From a virus, in IMG/VR virus record IMGVR_UViG_3300032093_000782, positions 1 through 25,011 of that record: DNA of 25,011 nt; one strand, 5' to 3'. A program made the position numbers and the translations under genes. The notes under the pieces were generated by a model, which was not told where the DNA came from, searched no databases, and was given only the letters and a program-made list of their open reading frames with translations. This document shows, in pieces, positions 15,480 through 23,671 of this stretch (positions are counted from its first letter, which is position 1; every line of letters begins with the position of its first letter).

Positions 15480-16139
15480 ATGGCAATCGCACCAGTCAAT
15501 AAGTTTCTTACAGTCGCTGTTCCTGTGGCTCCAGGAGAACAGAAAATATACGAGGTCCCTACAGGCACTTCTGCTATTTTACTCTATGCACAAGTATCTA
15601 ATGTGGGAGTTGGAACCTATCCGACTACAACTCTGATACACAGAAGAGAAAGTAGAAGTACAGGTAATACAAGAGATATTAGAATTATAAAAAATATTGA
15701 AGTTCCACCAAACGATGCTGCTATTCTTATTGATGGTCGTTTGGTTTTAGAAAAAACTGCTACAGTTCTAGATAGACTTTATATCACTGGAACACAGACT
15801 GGTATTGTAACGATTACAAATGTAACTTATGATGAACCAACTGGTGTTTCAACTATTACAACTTTAACAGCACATAACTTTACTGTTGGTTCTGATATCA
15901 CTATGTCTGGTATTGCTATGACCTGCCCATCAGGTTCTGGTATTACCACAACTATTTTCCCAAGTCCACAAAAGTCTTATGTTGTAGACAACATAACTAG
16001 TGATGTTGGAGGTTCGAAAACATTCACAACAACTGTAGGAAGCGCCAATGGAATTATCCATACATATGTAAGCGGCGGTCTTGTTGGTCCACTACAAATG
16101 GAATTTATTGGTAGTTTCCTAGAAAATAGCACCACTTAA
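15480..16139 (+). CDS. Conserved structural protein of unknown function between large fibre protein and fibre cassette 1
   Basis: 219 residues. Residues 1-110 form a beta-rich domain (FLTVAVPVAPGEQKIYEVPT, SAILLYAQVSNVG, TLIHRRESR, IEVPPNDAAILIDGRLVLEK) resembling the small beta-sandwich proteins that marine T4-like phages encode next to tail-fibre genes. Residues 111-190 are Thr/Gly-rich with a GVSTITTLTAHNFTVG-type segment also common in phage fibres, and the end is LQMEFIGSFLENSTT. The upstream GGAGG at 15462-15466 overlaps the previous gene's end but is 13 bases from the ATG, so it is a weak fit. It probably sits at a fibre or baseplate joint. No enzyme motif is visible. Confidence 0.72.
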   Translation: MAIAPVNKFLTVAVPVAPGEQKIYEVPTGTSAILLYAQVSNVGVGTYPTTTLIHRRESRSTGNTRDIRIIKNIEVPPNDAAILIDGRLVLEKTATVLDRLYITGTQTGIVTITNVTYDEPTGVSTITTLTAHNFTVGSDITMSGIAMTCPSGSGITTTIFPSPQKSYVVDNITSDVGGSKTFTTTVGSANGIIHTYVSGGLVGPLQMEFIGSFLENSTT

Positions 16140-16145
16140 TAAGAA

Positions 16146-18011
16146 ATGGCAGATAATACAAGAAAGCCGACACAGCGATATATAAGTGGTAGAGTAAAGA
16201 TAGCAGGAACTGAAGCGTTATCTTCAGACCGTCATTTATATGTTCATCCAGGTGAGGTCGAACCCAACTTAGGTTATGTTGGAGAAAAATTAATACCACT
16301 TGCTGATAAGTATTATCAGTTGATTACCGTTAATAACGGTACAACTTATGATAGATACTGGCAGGAACAGCCTGGTTTACAACCTGGTGGAATAAGTATC
16401 TTTGACGAAGGATTTCTTGTTGGAACTGCCAATAGTATATCAAAACTAAACTTTGTAGGAACTGGTGTAACTGCCATTGCAAGTGGATCTATTTCTACAA
16501 TTACAATATCTCCCAGAGTTACTGTTAGTGCAGAACCACCAAGTGGAGTAAGTCAGGGAGATCTTTGGTGGGATAGTGATGTAGGTGAACTATATCTTTA
16601 CTATCAGGATGGAAATAGTGAACAGTGGGTTGAAACATCTGGTGGTAGTGAGACTGTAACTATTAGCGATACTGCTCCAAGTTCTCCAAATATTGGAGAC
16701 TTATGGTGGGAAAGTGATACTGGAGATTTAAAAGTATATTATAATGATGGTTCTAGTTCTCAATGGGTATCTGCAAATAGTTCTGATACACTAGTACAAA
16801 TATCAACATCATCTCCATCATCACCACAACCAGGCGATCTTTGGTGGAATAGTGAGTCTGGTAACCTTTACGTTTACTATGAAGATGCAGACACATCTCA
16901 ATGGGTTACGGCAAGCAATGCTATTGAAGGACCACAAGGATCTACAGGTGCTCAAGGTACTGCTGGACCACAAGGAGCACAAGGTTATCAAGGTGCTCAA
17001 GGTGCAGTAGGAGCACAAGGATCTACAGGTGCTCAAGGTGCTACTGGTGCTCAAGGTTCAGTAGGAGCACAAGGATCTACAGGTGCTCAAGGTGCTCAAG
17101 GTACGGCAGGTACATCAGGATCTCAAGGTACTATAGGTGCTCAAGGTGCTCAAGGTGCTCAAGGTCGTCAGGGTGCTGTTGGTGCTCAAGGTGCTACTGG
17201 TGCTCAAGGTTCAGTAGGAGCACAAGGATCTACAGGTGCTCAAGGTACGGCAGGTACATCAGGATCTCAAGGTACTGTAGGTGCTCAAGGTGCACAAGGT
17301 TATCAAGGTGTTCAGGGTGCTGTTGGTGCTCAAGGTGCTCAAGGTGCTACTGGTGCTCAAGGTTCAGTAGGAGCACAAGGATCTACAGGTGCTCAAGGTG
17401 CTCAAGGAACCGCAGGTGCTCAAGGTGCTCAAGGTACGGCAGGTACATCAGGATCTCAAGGTACTATAGGTGCTCAAGGTGCTACTGGTGCTCAAGGTGC
17501 TCAAGGAACCGCAGGTGCATCAGGATCTCAAGGTACTACTGGTGCTCAAGGTGCTCAAGGAACCGCAGGATCTCAAGGTACTATAGGTGCTCAAGGTACT
17601 ATAGGTGCTCAAGGTTCAGTAGGAGCACAGGGTGCTCAAGGTCGTCAGGGTGCTACTGGTGCTCAAGGTGCTCAAGGTACGGCAGGTGCTCAAGGATCCG
17701 ATGGAACAAGACCTCTAACTGTAACCACAAAATCTTCATCATATGTTTTAGTTGCAGGAGACGCTGGAACTATTATAAGTATAACTGCAGGAGGAGTTAC
17801 TGTTCCTTCTGATACTTTTACTGCAGGAAATACCGTATTAATTTACAATAACTCCGCTTCTTCACAAACAATCACACAGGGTACTTCTACAACATTAAGA
17901 CTTCCTGGAACTTCTGATACTGGCAATAGAACTTTACAGCAAAGAGGTTTGGCAACGGTTTTATGTATAGCAAGTAACGAATTTGTAATTTCTGGTAGCG
18001 GATTGTTGTAA
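16146..18011 (+). CDS. Tail fibre, cassette 1: GDLWW repeats, collagen-like shaft and shared C-terminal domain
   Basis: 621 residues in four parts. Residues 1-130 are an N-terminal attachment domain (YISGRVKIAGTEALSSDRH, HLYVHPGEVEPNLGYVGEKL). Residues 138-254 hold three copies of a GDLWW(D/E/N)S...GxLYxYYxD...QWV module. Residues 262-521 are a collagen-like run of Gly-X-Y triplets, mainly GAQ, GST, GTA, GAT and GSV. Residues 522-621 form a compact domain (SSYVLVAGDAGTIISITAGG, then QTITQGTSTTLR and NEFVISGSGLL) that is repeated in the fibres at 19728 and 22723. Collagen-like stretches give trimeric, rod-like fibres. The C-terminal domain probably caps the trimer and holds the adhesin encoded 3 bases downstream. 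Fibre identity is strong, attachment point on the particle unknown. Confidence 0.85.
   Translation: MADNTRKPTQRYISGRVKIAGTEALSSDRHLYVHPGEVEPNLGYVGEKLIPLADKYYQLITVNNGTTYDRYWQEQPGLQPGGISIFDEGFLVGTANSISKLNFVGTGVTAIASGSISTITISPRVTVSAEPPSGVSQGDLWWDSDVGELYLYYQDGNSEQWVETSGGSETVTISDTAPSSPNIGDLWWESDTGDLKVYYNDGSSSQWVSANSSDTLVQISTSSPSSPQPGDLWWNSESGNLYVYYEDADTSQWVTASNAIEGPQGSTGAQGTAGPQGAQGYQGAQGAVGAQGSTGAQGATGAQGSVGAQGSTGAQGAQGTAGTSGSQGTIGAQGAQGAQGRQGAVGAQGATGAQGSVGAQGSTGAQGTAGTSGSQGTVGAQGAQGYQGVQGAVGAQGAQGATGAQGSVGAQGSTGAQGAQGTAGAQGAQGTAGTSGSQGTIGAQGATGAQGAQGTAGASGSQGTTGAQGAQGTAGSQGTIGAQGTIGAQGSVGAQGAQGRQGATGAQGAQGTAGAQGSDGTRPLTVTTKSSSYVLVAGDAGTIISITAGGVTVPSDTFTAGNTVLIYNNSASSQTITQGTSTTLRLPGTSDTGNRTLQQRGLATVLCIASNEFVISGSGLL
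16557..16907 (+). repeat. Three GDLWW...QWV protein modules
   Basis: Three copies of about 30 residues, at residues 138-162, 184-208 and 230-254, each starting GDLWW, with a GxLYxYY-like strand and ending QWV, separated by 21-residue Ser/Thr/Pro linkers (for example TSSPSSPQPG). The tryptophans and spacing are conserved while other positions vary, as in tandem small beta modules of phage fibres. Confidence 0.85.
16929..17708 (+). repeat. Collagen-like Gly-X-Y repeat tract of fibre 1 (260 residues)
   Basis: About 780 bp of triplets dominated by GGTGCTCAA (Gly-Ala-Gln), with GGATCTACA, GGTACGGCA, GGTACTATA and GGTTCAGTA blocks. Blocks of tens of bases recur almost unchanged (for example the stretch beginning at 17041 and at 17185). 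These low-complexity repeats are shared with the two other collagen tracts and are likely recombination targets. Confidence 0.93.
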
Positions 18012-18014
18012 TTT

Positions 18015-18875
18015 ATGACTATTGCATCTGTTCCTCATTTACTATCTTCAGAATTAATTCATCACATTACAACCAATCAAGAGAATTTAAATTTACAAAC
18101 TCTTTTTGGATCAAGTAAGTATTCAGCAGGTATTAATAAAAGAGTTGTCATTGCTAGTGGAGTTACTATTGGAGCCACGAGCACAGGAAATTATGCTTTA
18201 AACATTCCGTCAGGATTTGGTGGAAGAATACTTTTGGTAAATGAGGGTTCTATTCTTGGTGCTGGTGGTGCCGCAAATAGTGGAACTGGTGGAAATGCTA
18301 TTAATGCTGGTGCCTCTAATATTTTCATTGATAATCGTGGCACTATTTCCTCTGGTGGTGGAGGAGGAGGAGTTGGTGGCACTGGTGGTGGAGGATATTA
18401 TCAATCATCTGGAGAATCATATTGGGCAAATACTGTTTGTAGCGGAAACAGTATGCCTTGTTATCAATTAAATCCACCACACCCTTGTAACTGTCAAGAT
18501 GAATGTAGAAGAATAAGAGCTTGTGGTGATGGTAGAAACTATACATTATGGGAAAAAGTATGTAAATATTGCTATACAAATACTTACTATACCTCAGGTG
18601 GTTCTGGTGGTAATGGTGGAAGAGGTGAAGGTTATGATGGTGCTGCTGCATCTGGTTCTTCTGGAAGTGCAGGTGGCACAAATGCTGGTGCTGGTGGAAC
18701 AGGTGGAACTGGTGGTTCTTACGGAAACAGTGGTAATACTGGTAACACCGGTGCAAACGGCAACAATGGGTCTGGTGCCGCAGGAACTGCTGGTGGTTTA
18801 GCAGGATTTTATATCGTTAACAATGGAAATGTTACTTGGGTTGCAAATGGCACAAGAAATGGTAGAATAGGATAA
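18015..18875 (+). CDS. Glycine-rich adhesin-like protein with 8-cysteine insert, cassette 1
   Basis: 286 residues. Residues 1-110 are beta-rich (RVVIASGVTIGATSTGNYAL, FGGRILLVNEGSILGAGG, FIDNRGTISSGG), similar to the region before the tip of phage fibres. Two glycine-rich stretches (113-127 and 194-263) resemble the polyglycine motifs of T2/S16-type gp38 adhesins. Between them, residues 142-186 carry eight cysteines (C142, C149, C158, C160, C164, C170, C183, C186), which could form disulfides or bind metal. The C terminus ends YIVNNGNVTWVANGTRNGR. The gene starts 3 bases after fibre 1, so it is probably its distal receptor-binding tip. Alternative: a fibre assembly chaperone. No chaperone-like feature is visible, and the Gly-rich variable structure favours an adhesin. 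Confidence 0.65.
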   Translation: MTIASVPHLLSSELIHHITTNQENLNLQTLFGSSKYSAGINKRVVIASGVTIGATSTGNYALNIPSGFGGRILLVNEGSILGAGGAANSGTGGNAINAGASNIFIDNRGTISSGGGGGGVGGTGGGGYYQSSGESYWANTVCSGNSMPCYQLNPPHPCNCQDECRRIRACGDGRNYTLWEKVCKYCYTNTYYTSGGSGGNGGRGEGYDGAAASGSSGSAGGTNAGAGGTGGTGGSYGNSGNTGNTGANGNNGSGAAGTAGGLAGFYIVNNGNVTWVANGTRNGRIG

Positions 18876-18878
18876 ATA
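18871..18878 (+). promoter_or_regulatory. Putative late promoter GATAAATA upstream of the 184-residue gene
   Basis: GATAAATA lies 22 bases before the ATG at 18901. The TAA stop of the adhesin gene (18873-18875) lies inside the motif, the same arrangement as at 3758-3765. Confidence 0.6.
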
Positions 18879-18900
18879 CTTGTAAATTTATTGATACATA

Positions 18901-19455
18901 ATGAAGTATATAATCAAAGAAGTTCTTCCTGGTCAAATCAGGGTTGAGTTTGAAGATAATTCGTGGGCAATCGTGCCTATTGGAGAAAATTTTTCTCTAG
19001 AAGATGTTGATGACGCAGTATCTTATTATGATCCAGAATTTATACCAGACCCACAAACTTTGATTAATTCGAATGTTTCTGTAGATTTAGAAAGGCAATC
19101 TACTAGAAAGGAAAATTCTGTATTGCCAAATACAATTTTTGAAAAATCTATTCAAACTCAAGCATCAACTAGTGATAATGTTCCAGATGTAGATTTAACA
19201 CCAATTACAACTGAATTATATGGCGGTTTACCACTACCAAATTTTCACAAAGACCAAATTATCATATCATATGTAATGGCAGATTACTTTATCAAGAAAA
19301 ATGATGATTATAGATTGAAAGAAGAGTTGGATAAGAAAATTGAGGAATATGTCGTAACAAATAGTATTACTGTTGAAGATGCAATAGAAAGTTTAATTTT
19401 TGAAAATGATGATTTAATCGTAGAACTTGCAGAGGAGCAATTGAAAAATGAATGA
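18901..19455 (+). CDS. Conserved small protein between fibre cassettes, unknown function
   Basis: 184 residues, acidic. The N terminus (MKYIIKEVLPGQIRVEFED, NSWAIVPIGENFSLEDVDDA) resembles a short beta-barrel-like domain I recall from marine T4-like phages in fibre regions. Residues 60-115 are polar and probably disordered. The C-terminal 70 residues are helical (IIISYVMADYFIKKNDDY, EELDKKIEEYVVTNS, LIVELAEEQLKNE). No catalytic motif, signal peptide or membrane segment is visible. It has its own late promoter and overlaps the following zinc-ribbon gene by 8 bases, so the two form a small late unit. A structural or fibre-assembly role is possible from context, but this is not established. Confidence 0.75.
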   Translation: MKYIIKEVLPGQIRVEFEDNSWAIVPIGENFSLEDVDDAVSYYDPEFIPDPQTLINSNVSVDLERQSTRKENSVLPNTIFEKSIQTQASTSDNVPDVDLTPITTELYGGLPLPNFHKDQIIISYVMADYFIKKNDDYRLKEELDKKIEEYVVTNSITVEDAIESLIFENDDLIVELAEEQLKNE

Positions 19456-19603
19456 AAAAATTCAGTTAGCTGTTGATAGAATGAAACTTTGCTTACAGTG
19501 CGAACATTTCTTCAAACCAACTAGACAGTGTAAGAAGTGTGGGTGTTTTATGCCGATTAAGGTAAGACTTAGCAATTCTTCGTGTCCTGTTGGGAAATGG
19601 TAG
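19448..19603 (+). CDS. 51-residue cysteine-rich zinc-ribbon-like protein
   Basis: Short gene with an ATG at 19448 that overlaps the preceding stop, ending TAG at 19601-19603. Six cysteines are arranged as C15-x2-C18, C28-x2-C31-x-C33 and C46. LCLQCEHFFKPTRQCKKCGC is followed by MPIK and CPVGKW. This CxxC / TRQCKKCGCFMPxK / CPxGKW pattern recurs in tiny phage and bacterial proteins of unknown function, and the two CxxC pairs suggest one bound zinc. Met12 is an alternative start. It may be a small regulator or an assembly factor acting with the upstream 184-residue protein. Too little is visible to choose. Confidence 0.75.
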   Translation: MNEKIQLAVDRMKLCLQCEHFFKPTRQCKKCGCFMPIKVRLSNSSCPVGKW

Positions 19604-19727
19604 TTTATTGTTGATGATAAAAATCTTAATTAATATTAACTAAAGTGATTGGTTGGCAAAAAAGTTACAGATTTAATGTTGCATTTCTAATTACATGCTA
19701 AGAATAAATATCTAAAAACCGTAGATA
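19604..19727 (+). other. Intergenic region before fibre cassette 2
   Basis: 124 AT-rich bases, the longest gap in the window. It holds the late promoter at 19703-19710 and a short AT-rich palindrome (TTAATTAATATTAA, around 19627-19640). I see no intrinsic terminator with a GC stem and T-run, no tRNA and no ORF of note. Confidence 0.6.
19703..19710 (+). promoter_or_regulatory. Putative late promoter AATAAATA for fibre cassette 2
   Basis: AATAAATA lies 17 bases upstream of the ATG at 19728, in the only long intergenic gap. Same motif and similar distance as upstream of cassette 3. Confidence 0.6.
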
Positions 19728-20627
19728 ATGGCTGCATTAAATTTTCCTGCTAGTCCTACTTTAAATGATGAGTATAACGCTAATGGTGCTACTTGGCGTT
19801 GGAATGGAACTGCTTGGGTAAGACTTGGTGATCCTGGAGCACAAGGTGCTCAAGGTTCCACAGGTGCTACTGGTGCTCAAGGTGCTCAAGGGACCGCTGG
19901 TGCTCAAGGTGCTGTAGGGGCTCAAGGTGCTCAAGGTTCCACAGGTGCTACTGGTGCTCAAGGTTCCACAGGTGCTACTGGCGCACAAGGTTCAGTAGGA
20001 GCACAAGGAACCGCTGGTGCTCAAGGTGCTACTGGTGCTACTGGTGCTCAGGGTGCTGTAGGTGCTACTGGTGCTCAGGGTGCTGCAGGTGCATCAGGAT
20101 CTCAAGGTACTATAGGTGCTCAAGGTGCTACTGGTGCTCAGGGTGCTGTAGGTGCTACTGGTGCTCAAGGTGCTCAAGGTACGGCAGGTGCTCAAGGTAC
20201 TATAGGTGCTCAAGGTGCATCAGGATCTCAAGGTACTATAGGTGCTCAAGGTGCTACTGGTGCTCAGGGTGCTGTAGGTGCTACTGGTGCTCAAGGTGCT
20301 CAAGGTGTACAGGGTTCACCTGGAACTCTAACTCTTAATGAAAAGTCTTCAAATTATACATTAGTAGCATCAGATAATAGTAAAATTATTTCAATTACTG
20401 CAGCAATTAGTATCACCGTTCCATCTGGAGTATTTTCTGCTGGAGATACTGTAACCATAGTAAATAACACAAATGCAACCAGATCAATAGTTCAAGGATC
20501 TGGTGTTACTATGTACACTGCAGGAACTTCTACTACAGGAAATAAATCTTTAATTCAAAGAGGAATTGCTACGGTAATTTGCGTATCTTCCGATACTTTT
20601 TTCATTAGTGGAGCTGGTCTTGTATAA
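19728..20627 (+). CDS. Tail fibre, cassette 2: short N-terminal domain, collagen-like shaft, shared C-terminal domain
   Basis: 299 residues. Residues 1-35 are a small fibre module ([29 protein letters not shown]), found almost identically in the fibre at 22723 and common in phage tail fibres. Residues 37-199 are collagen-like triplets (mainly [12 protein letters not shown]). Residues 200-299 are the shared C-terminal domain ([20 protein letters not shown], then [13 protein letters not shown], and [13 protein letters not shown]). Compared with fibre 1 it lacks the large attachment domain and the GDLWW repeats. Its stop overlaps the start of the LamG-propeller gene by one base (TAATG), so both are coupled and probably form a stalk and tip pair. 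No clear ribosome binding site precedes the ATG. Confidence 0.85.
   Translation: MAALNFPASPTLNDEYNANGATWRWNGTAWVRLGDPGAQGAQGSTGATGAQGAQGTAGAQGAVGAQGAQGSTGATGAQGSTGATGAQGSVGAQGTAGAQGATGATGAQGAVGATGAQGAAGASGSQGTIGAQGATGAQGAVGATGAQGAQGTAGAQGTIGAQGASGSQGTIGAQGATGAQGAVGATGAQGAQGVQGSPGTLTLNEKSSNYTLVASDNSKIISITAAISITVPSGVFSAGDTVTIVNNTNATRSIVQGSGVTMYTAGTSTTGNKSLIQRGIATVICVSSDTFFISGAGLV
19836..20324 (+). repeat. Collagen-like Gly-X-Y repeat tract of fibre 2 (163 residues)
   Basis: Same triplet vocabulary as in the other two tracts. A 60-70 bp block containing ggtactataggtgctcaag plus GCTACTGGTGCTCAGGGTGC is present twice in nearly identical form (about 20103-20185 and 20226-20310), showing recent internal duplication. 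Confidence 0.93.
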
Positions 20628-22690
20628 TGGGTCATCCACAACAATATACAATATTTAATACTCAACTGAATGATCTTCCGTCGTTGGAGAATTGTATTTA
20701 TTATTATAATATTAGTAGTGTGTATGGGATATATAACAGACCTAATGGAAATATTTTACAAAGTCTTGCACCTGGACATCCCTTTGCTGTAAATGCAGGA
20801 TCTAGTAATCGTAATGGTTCTAGGTTTGGTCAAACTGAAACTCCATATAATTATTATCCAACTTTATCCAGTAATTCTAATGGAGAATATTTGGATATGT
20901 CTGTGAATAATAATTGGAATCCTGATACTTCTGGAGTTCTTGCTGGTTTTGTTGGTCCAGCAATTGGCGCTAAAAACCAAATGAATTGGCCAAATAGTAG
21001 TATGACATTTACATTTTGGGTTACTTATGAACACAATAATATTGCAAAACAAGCTTTAATGGGAGTAGATACAATTCCAAGTTCTGGTCAAAGATATGTT
21101 GGATTTTATTTTGTTTCTGGAAAACTTGTATACACTAGTTATGATTATACAGCAGGATGGCAAGAAGAACATACATTTGACTATACTTTTTCAACTTCAG
21201 TTCTGTATAATATAACTATAACATTCAATTCTTCTGGTGTAATTAGTTTATATGTGAATGGAACCTTTGAAGATAATTATACTGAGACTGAATCTGTCAA
21301 TACTCCAGTAGGATCTAGAACTGGATATGGTGTAAGTGCTGATGTTTATGGTGATGGTGCCTTTAGTGGAAAATACTATAAATCGGCAGCGTGGGCAACA
21401 CTTTTAAATTCTACTCAAATTACAGAAGTTTATGATGCTGGACCTGGAGTTAATCCAGATTCTTCGTATTGGATAAGTAGTGTTGGTTATAGTAGTCTTG
21501 AGAGAGGTACTGCTGGTGTATATTATGATGGACATTACTATGGTTTTGGTGATACAAATAGGGGAAGTGGTGGACATGATGATTGGTTTATCTATAAAAT
21601 AAATGAATATGGTGCGATTGTTTGGCAAAAATATATTGGTGCTGGTAATTATGAATATGGTCTTGGAATAGATATTGATTCTAGTGGTAATATTTACATC
21701 TTTGGTGCTCAGTCATCGGAATTATACAAACCGTTCTGGACAATGCAATTAAGCTCTTCGACTGGAGCAATTCAATGGCAAAGACAAATTACAACAGGAT
21801 ATGCTAATAATGTAGCTTATGATTTAAGATGTGATTCAAGTGGAAATGTTTATTGGACTGGATACGTCAATTCTCCAGCAACTGCCGGTAATGAACAAAT
21901 GTATCTTGTAAAATATAATTCTTCAGGAACTTTACAGTGGACTAAAACATCAGGTACTGGTTACTCTGGAATGGTTGTTTTTGTAGATAGAACAACTGAT
22001 GATGTTTATGTTGGATTTGGTAATAATGTTTCTCATTTCAATTCATCGGGAACTCTTCAAAAGACGGTACAGTTTTCTACAATACTTTCCAATAGTGGAA
22101 TTAGAGGATTATGTGTTGATAGTAGTGGAAATATATTTGTGGGTGCTATTGATAGTAATAATGATGGATATGTATTGAAAACAAATTCTTCTGGCGTAAT
22201 TCAATGGCAGATTAAGCATAGCTCTGAAAGTAGAATCTATGCTACAGCAATGACTTTGGATGATGATGGCAATCTTTACGTTGGAGGATCTCTTCTACAA
22301 ACAAGTCCATCAGTTGTTCTCAGGTCTTTTCTTTTTAAATATAACCAATCCAATGGAAACATTTCTTGGAAGAGATCTATATCCCATTCAACTAATTTTG
22401 TACAAAGTAATTCTCACCATCTTTATGTTGTTAGAAATAGTATTTACTTTGTTGGTATGAATCAGTCTACTGCTGGAAATTGGGATCATATGGTAGCAAA
22501 ACTTCCAATAGATGGTTCTTTTACTGGAACGTATGGTGGATTTACGTTAGCATCTTATACAACAACTGATTCTACTCCAACTATTACATCTTCAACACCA
22601 AGTCTATCCTTTGGAACACTTGGATCATCAAGCACATCATCACTTTCAATATCAGATGCTTCTGCTACTCAAATTATTCGGTACTTATAA
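20627..22690 (+). CDS. LamG lectin-like plus beta-propeller protein, putative adhesin of cassette 2
   Basis: 687 residues. Residues 85-270 resemble a LamG/concanavalin A-like domain: MTFTFWVTYEHNN, VLYNITITFNSSGVISLYVN followed by GTFEDNY, and YYKSAAWATLLNSTQITEVY. Such domains bind sugars or other ligands. Residues 300-640 contain about seven repeats of the form GNIYxxG ... KYNSSGxxxW (blades near 320-340, 353-389, 405-441, 458-480, 500-529, 548-583 and 603-635), the pattern of a seven-bladed beta-propeller. The C terminus is Ser/Thr-rich (TITSSTPSLSFGTLGSS). No signal peptide is seen, as expected for a phage virion protein. By position it should be the tip of fibre 2. Its Asn/Ser/Tyr-rich composition differs from neighbouring genes, consistent with exchange as a module. 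Confidence 0.7.
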   Translation: MGHPQQYTIFNTQLNDLPSLENCIYYYNISSVYGIYNRPNGNILQSLAPGHPFAVNAGSSNRNGSRFGQTETPYNYYPTLSSNSNGEYLDMSVNNNWNPDTSGVLAGFVGPAIGAKNQMNWPNSSMTFTFWVTYEHNNIAKQALMGVDTIPSSGQRYVGFYFVSGKLVYTSYDYTAGWQEEHTFDYTFSTSVLYNITITFNSSGVISLYVNGTFEDNYTETESVNTPVGSRTGYGVSADVYGDGAFSGKYYKSAAWATLLNSTQITEVYDAGPGVNPDSSYWISSVGYSSLERGTAGVYYDGHYYGFGDTNRGSGGHDDWFIYKINEYGAIVWQKYIGAGNYEYGLGIDIDSSGNIYIFGAQSSELYKPFWTMQLSSSTGAIQWQRQITTGYANNVAYDLRCDSSGNVYWTGYVNSPATAGNEQMYLVKYNSSGTLQWTKTSGTGYSGMVVFVDRTTDDVYVGFGNNVSHFNSSGTLQKTVQFSTILSNSGIRGLCVDSSGNIFVGAIDSNNDGYVLKTNSSGVIQWQIKHSSESRIYATAMTLDDDGNLYVGGSLLQTSPSVVLRSFLFKYNQSNGNISWKRSISHSTNFVQSNSHHLYVVRNSIYFVGMNQSTAGNWDHMVAKLPIDGSFTGTYGGFTLASYTTTDSTPTITSSTPSLSFGTLGSSSTSSLSISDASATQIIRYL

Positions 22691-22695
22691 TCTAG

Positions 22696-22703
22696 AATAA
22701 ATA
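22696..22703 (+). promoter_or_regulatory. Putative late promoter AATAAATA for fibre cassette 3
   Basis: AATAAATA starts 5 bases after the stop of the propeller gene and ends 19 bases before the ATG at 22723. Confidence 0.6.
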
Positions 22704-22722
22704 ATCAAAAAGTTTGTAATAA

Positions 22723-23670
22723 ATGGCGCTAGATTTTCCATCCAGCCCTAGTTTAAACGATTATTATGTCGCCAATGGGCGTAGGTGGCAATGGAATGGG
22801 ACTGCCTGGCAACGAATACCAGACCCTGGAGCACAAGGTGTTCAAGGTTCCACAGGTACTACTGGTGCTCAAGGTGCTCAAGGTGCCACTGGATCTGGTG
22901 CTCAAGGAACCGCTGGTGCTCAAGGAACCGCTGGTGCTCAAGGATCTACAGGTGCTCAAGGTGCCACTGGATCTGGTGCTCAAGGATCTACAGGTGCTCA
23001 AGGTGCTACTGGTGCTCAAGGAACTCAAGGTAGTATAGGTTCAACAGGTGCTCAAGGTTCTACTGGAGCAACTGGAGCACAGGGTGCAACAGGTTCTACT
23101 GGAGCACAAGGAAGTACAGGAGCAACAGGTGCACAGGGTGCAACAGGTTCTACAGGTGCTCAAGGTGCTCAAGGTTCCACAGGTGCTACTGGTGCTCAAG
23201 GAGCACAAGGATCTACAGGTGCTCAAGGTTCCACAGGTGCTACTGGTGCTCAAGGAGCACAAGGATCTACAGGTGCTCAAGGTTCCACAGGTGCTACTGG
23301 TGCTCAAGGTGCTCAAGGTTCCACAGGTGCTACTGGCGCACAGGGTGCACAAGGTGTTGCTGGACCATCAACAATTCCTCAAAATTCCCAAACAACAGGA
23401 TACACTTTGGTATCTGGTGATGTTGGAAAGCATATATCAATAACTACTGGTGGAGTTACTGTTCCAAACTCAGTGTTTAATGTTGGAGATGCGGTGTCTA
23501 TATATAATAATTCTGGTAGTAATCAAACAATTACTCAAGGAGCATCTACTACTTTACGTTCAGCAGGAACGGCAAATACAGGAAACAGAACATTAGCACA
23601 ATATGGAGTATGTACAATTTTGTGTGTAGGGTCTAATACATTTGTAATATTTGGAGCAGGATTAACATAA
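22723..23670 (+). CDS. Tail fibre, cassette 3: short N-terminal domain, collagen-like shaft, shared C-terminal domain
   Basis: 315 residues with the same plan as fibre 2. Residues 1-34 ([29 protein letters not shown]) match its N-terminal module. Residues 36-215 are collagen-like triplets (GAQ, GST, GAT, with GSG interruptions). Residues 216-315 are the shared C-terminal domain ([19 protein letters not shown], then [20 protein letters not shown] and [11 protein letters not shown]), closer to fibre 1 in this part (ITAGG/ITTGG, QTITQG-STTLR) than to fibre 2. The next gene starts one base after the stop. The domain swap pattern suggests recombination between cassettes, and the tip gene differs from those of cassettes 1 and 2. 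Confidence 0.85.
   Translation: MALDFPSSPSLNDYYVANGRRWQWNGTAWQRIPDPGAQGVQGSTGTTGAQGAQGATGSGAQGTAGAQGTAGAQGSTGAQGATGSGAQGSTGAQGATGAQGTQGSIGSTGAQGSTGATGAQGATGSTGAQGSTGATGAQGATGSTGAQGAQGSTGATGAQGAQGSTGAQGSTGATGAQGAQGSTGAQGSTGATGAQGAQGSTGATGAQGAQGVAGPSTIPQNSQTTGYTLVSGDVGKHISITTGGVTVPNSVFNVGDAVSIYNNSGSNQTITQGASTTLRSAGTANTGNRTLAQYGVCTILCVGSNTFVIFGAGLT
22828..23367 (+). repeat. Collagen-like Gly-X-Y repeat tract of fibre 3 (180 residues)
   Basis: A block of about 60 bp (containing GGTTCCACAGGTGCTACTGG and GCTCAAGGAGCACAAGGATC) occurs twice in succession around 23168-23285, with a third variant copy to 23340. Long open frames in the other five readings of this tract are by-products of the repeat. 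Confidence 0.93.
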
Positions 23671-23671
23671 T

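Noticed and set aside
16929-17708. CRISPR-like or satellite array
   Set aside because: Repeats are in frame, code Gly-X-Y triplets and have no unique spacers.
18343-18756. His/Leu-rich minus-strand ORF opposite the Gly-rich adhesin
   Set aside because: Reverse reading of Gly codons (GGT to ACC, CAC) gives such composition; no independent support.
22766-23443. Several long ORFs on both strands within the collagen tract, rich in Val/Leu/Gln or Cys/Ser/Thr
   Set aside because: By-products of the 9-bp repeat, which leaves many frames open; same for tracts at 16929-17708 and 19836-20324.
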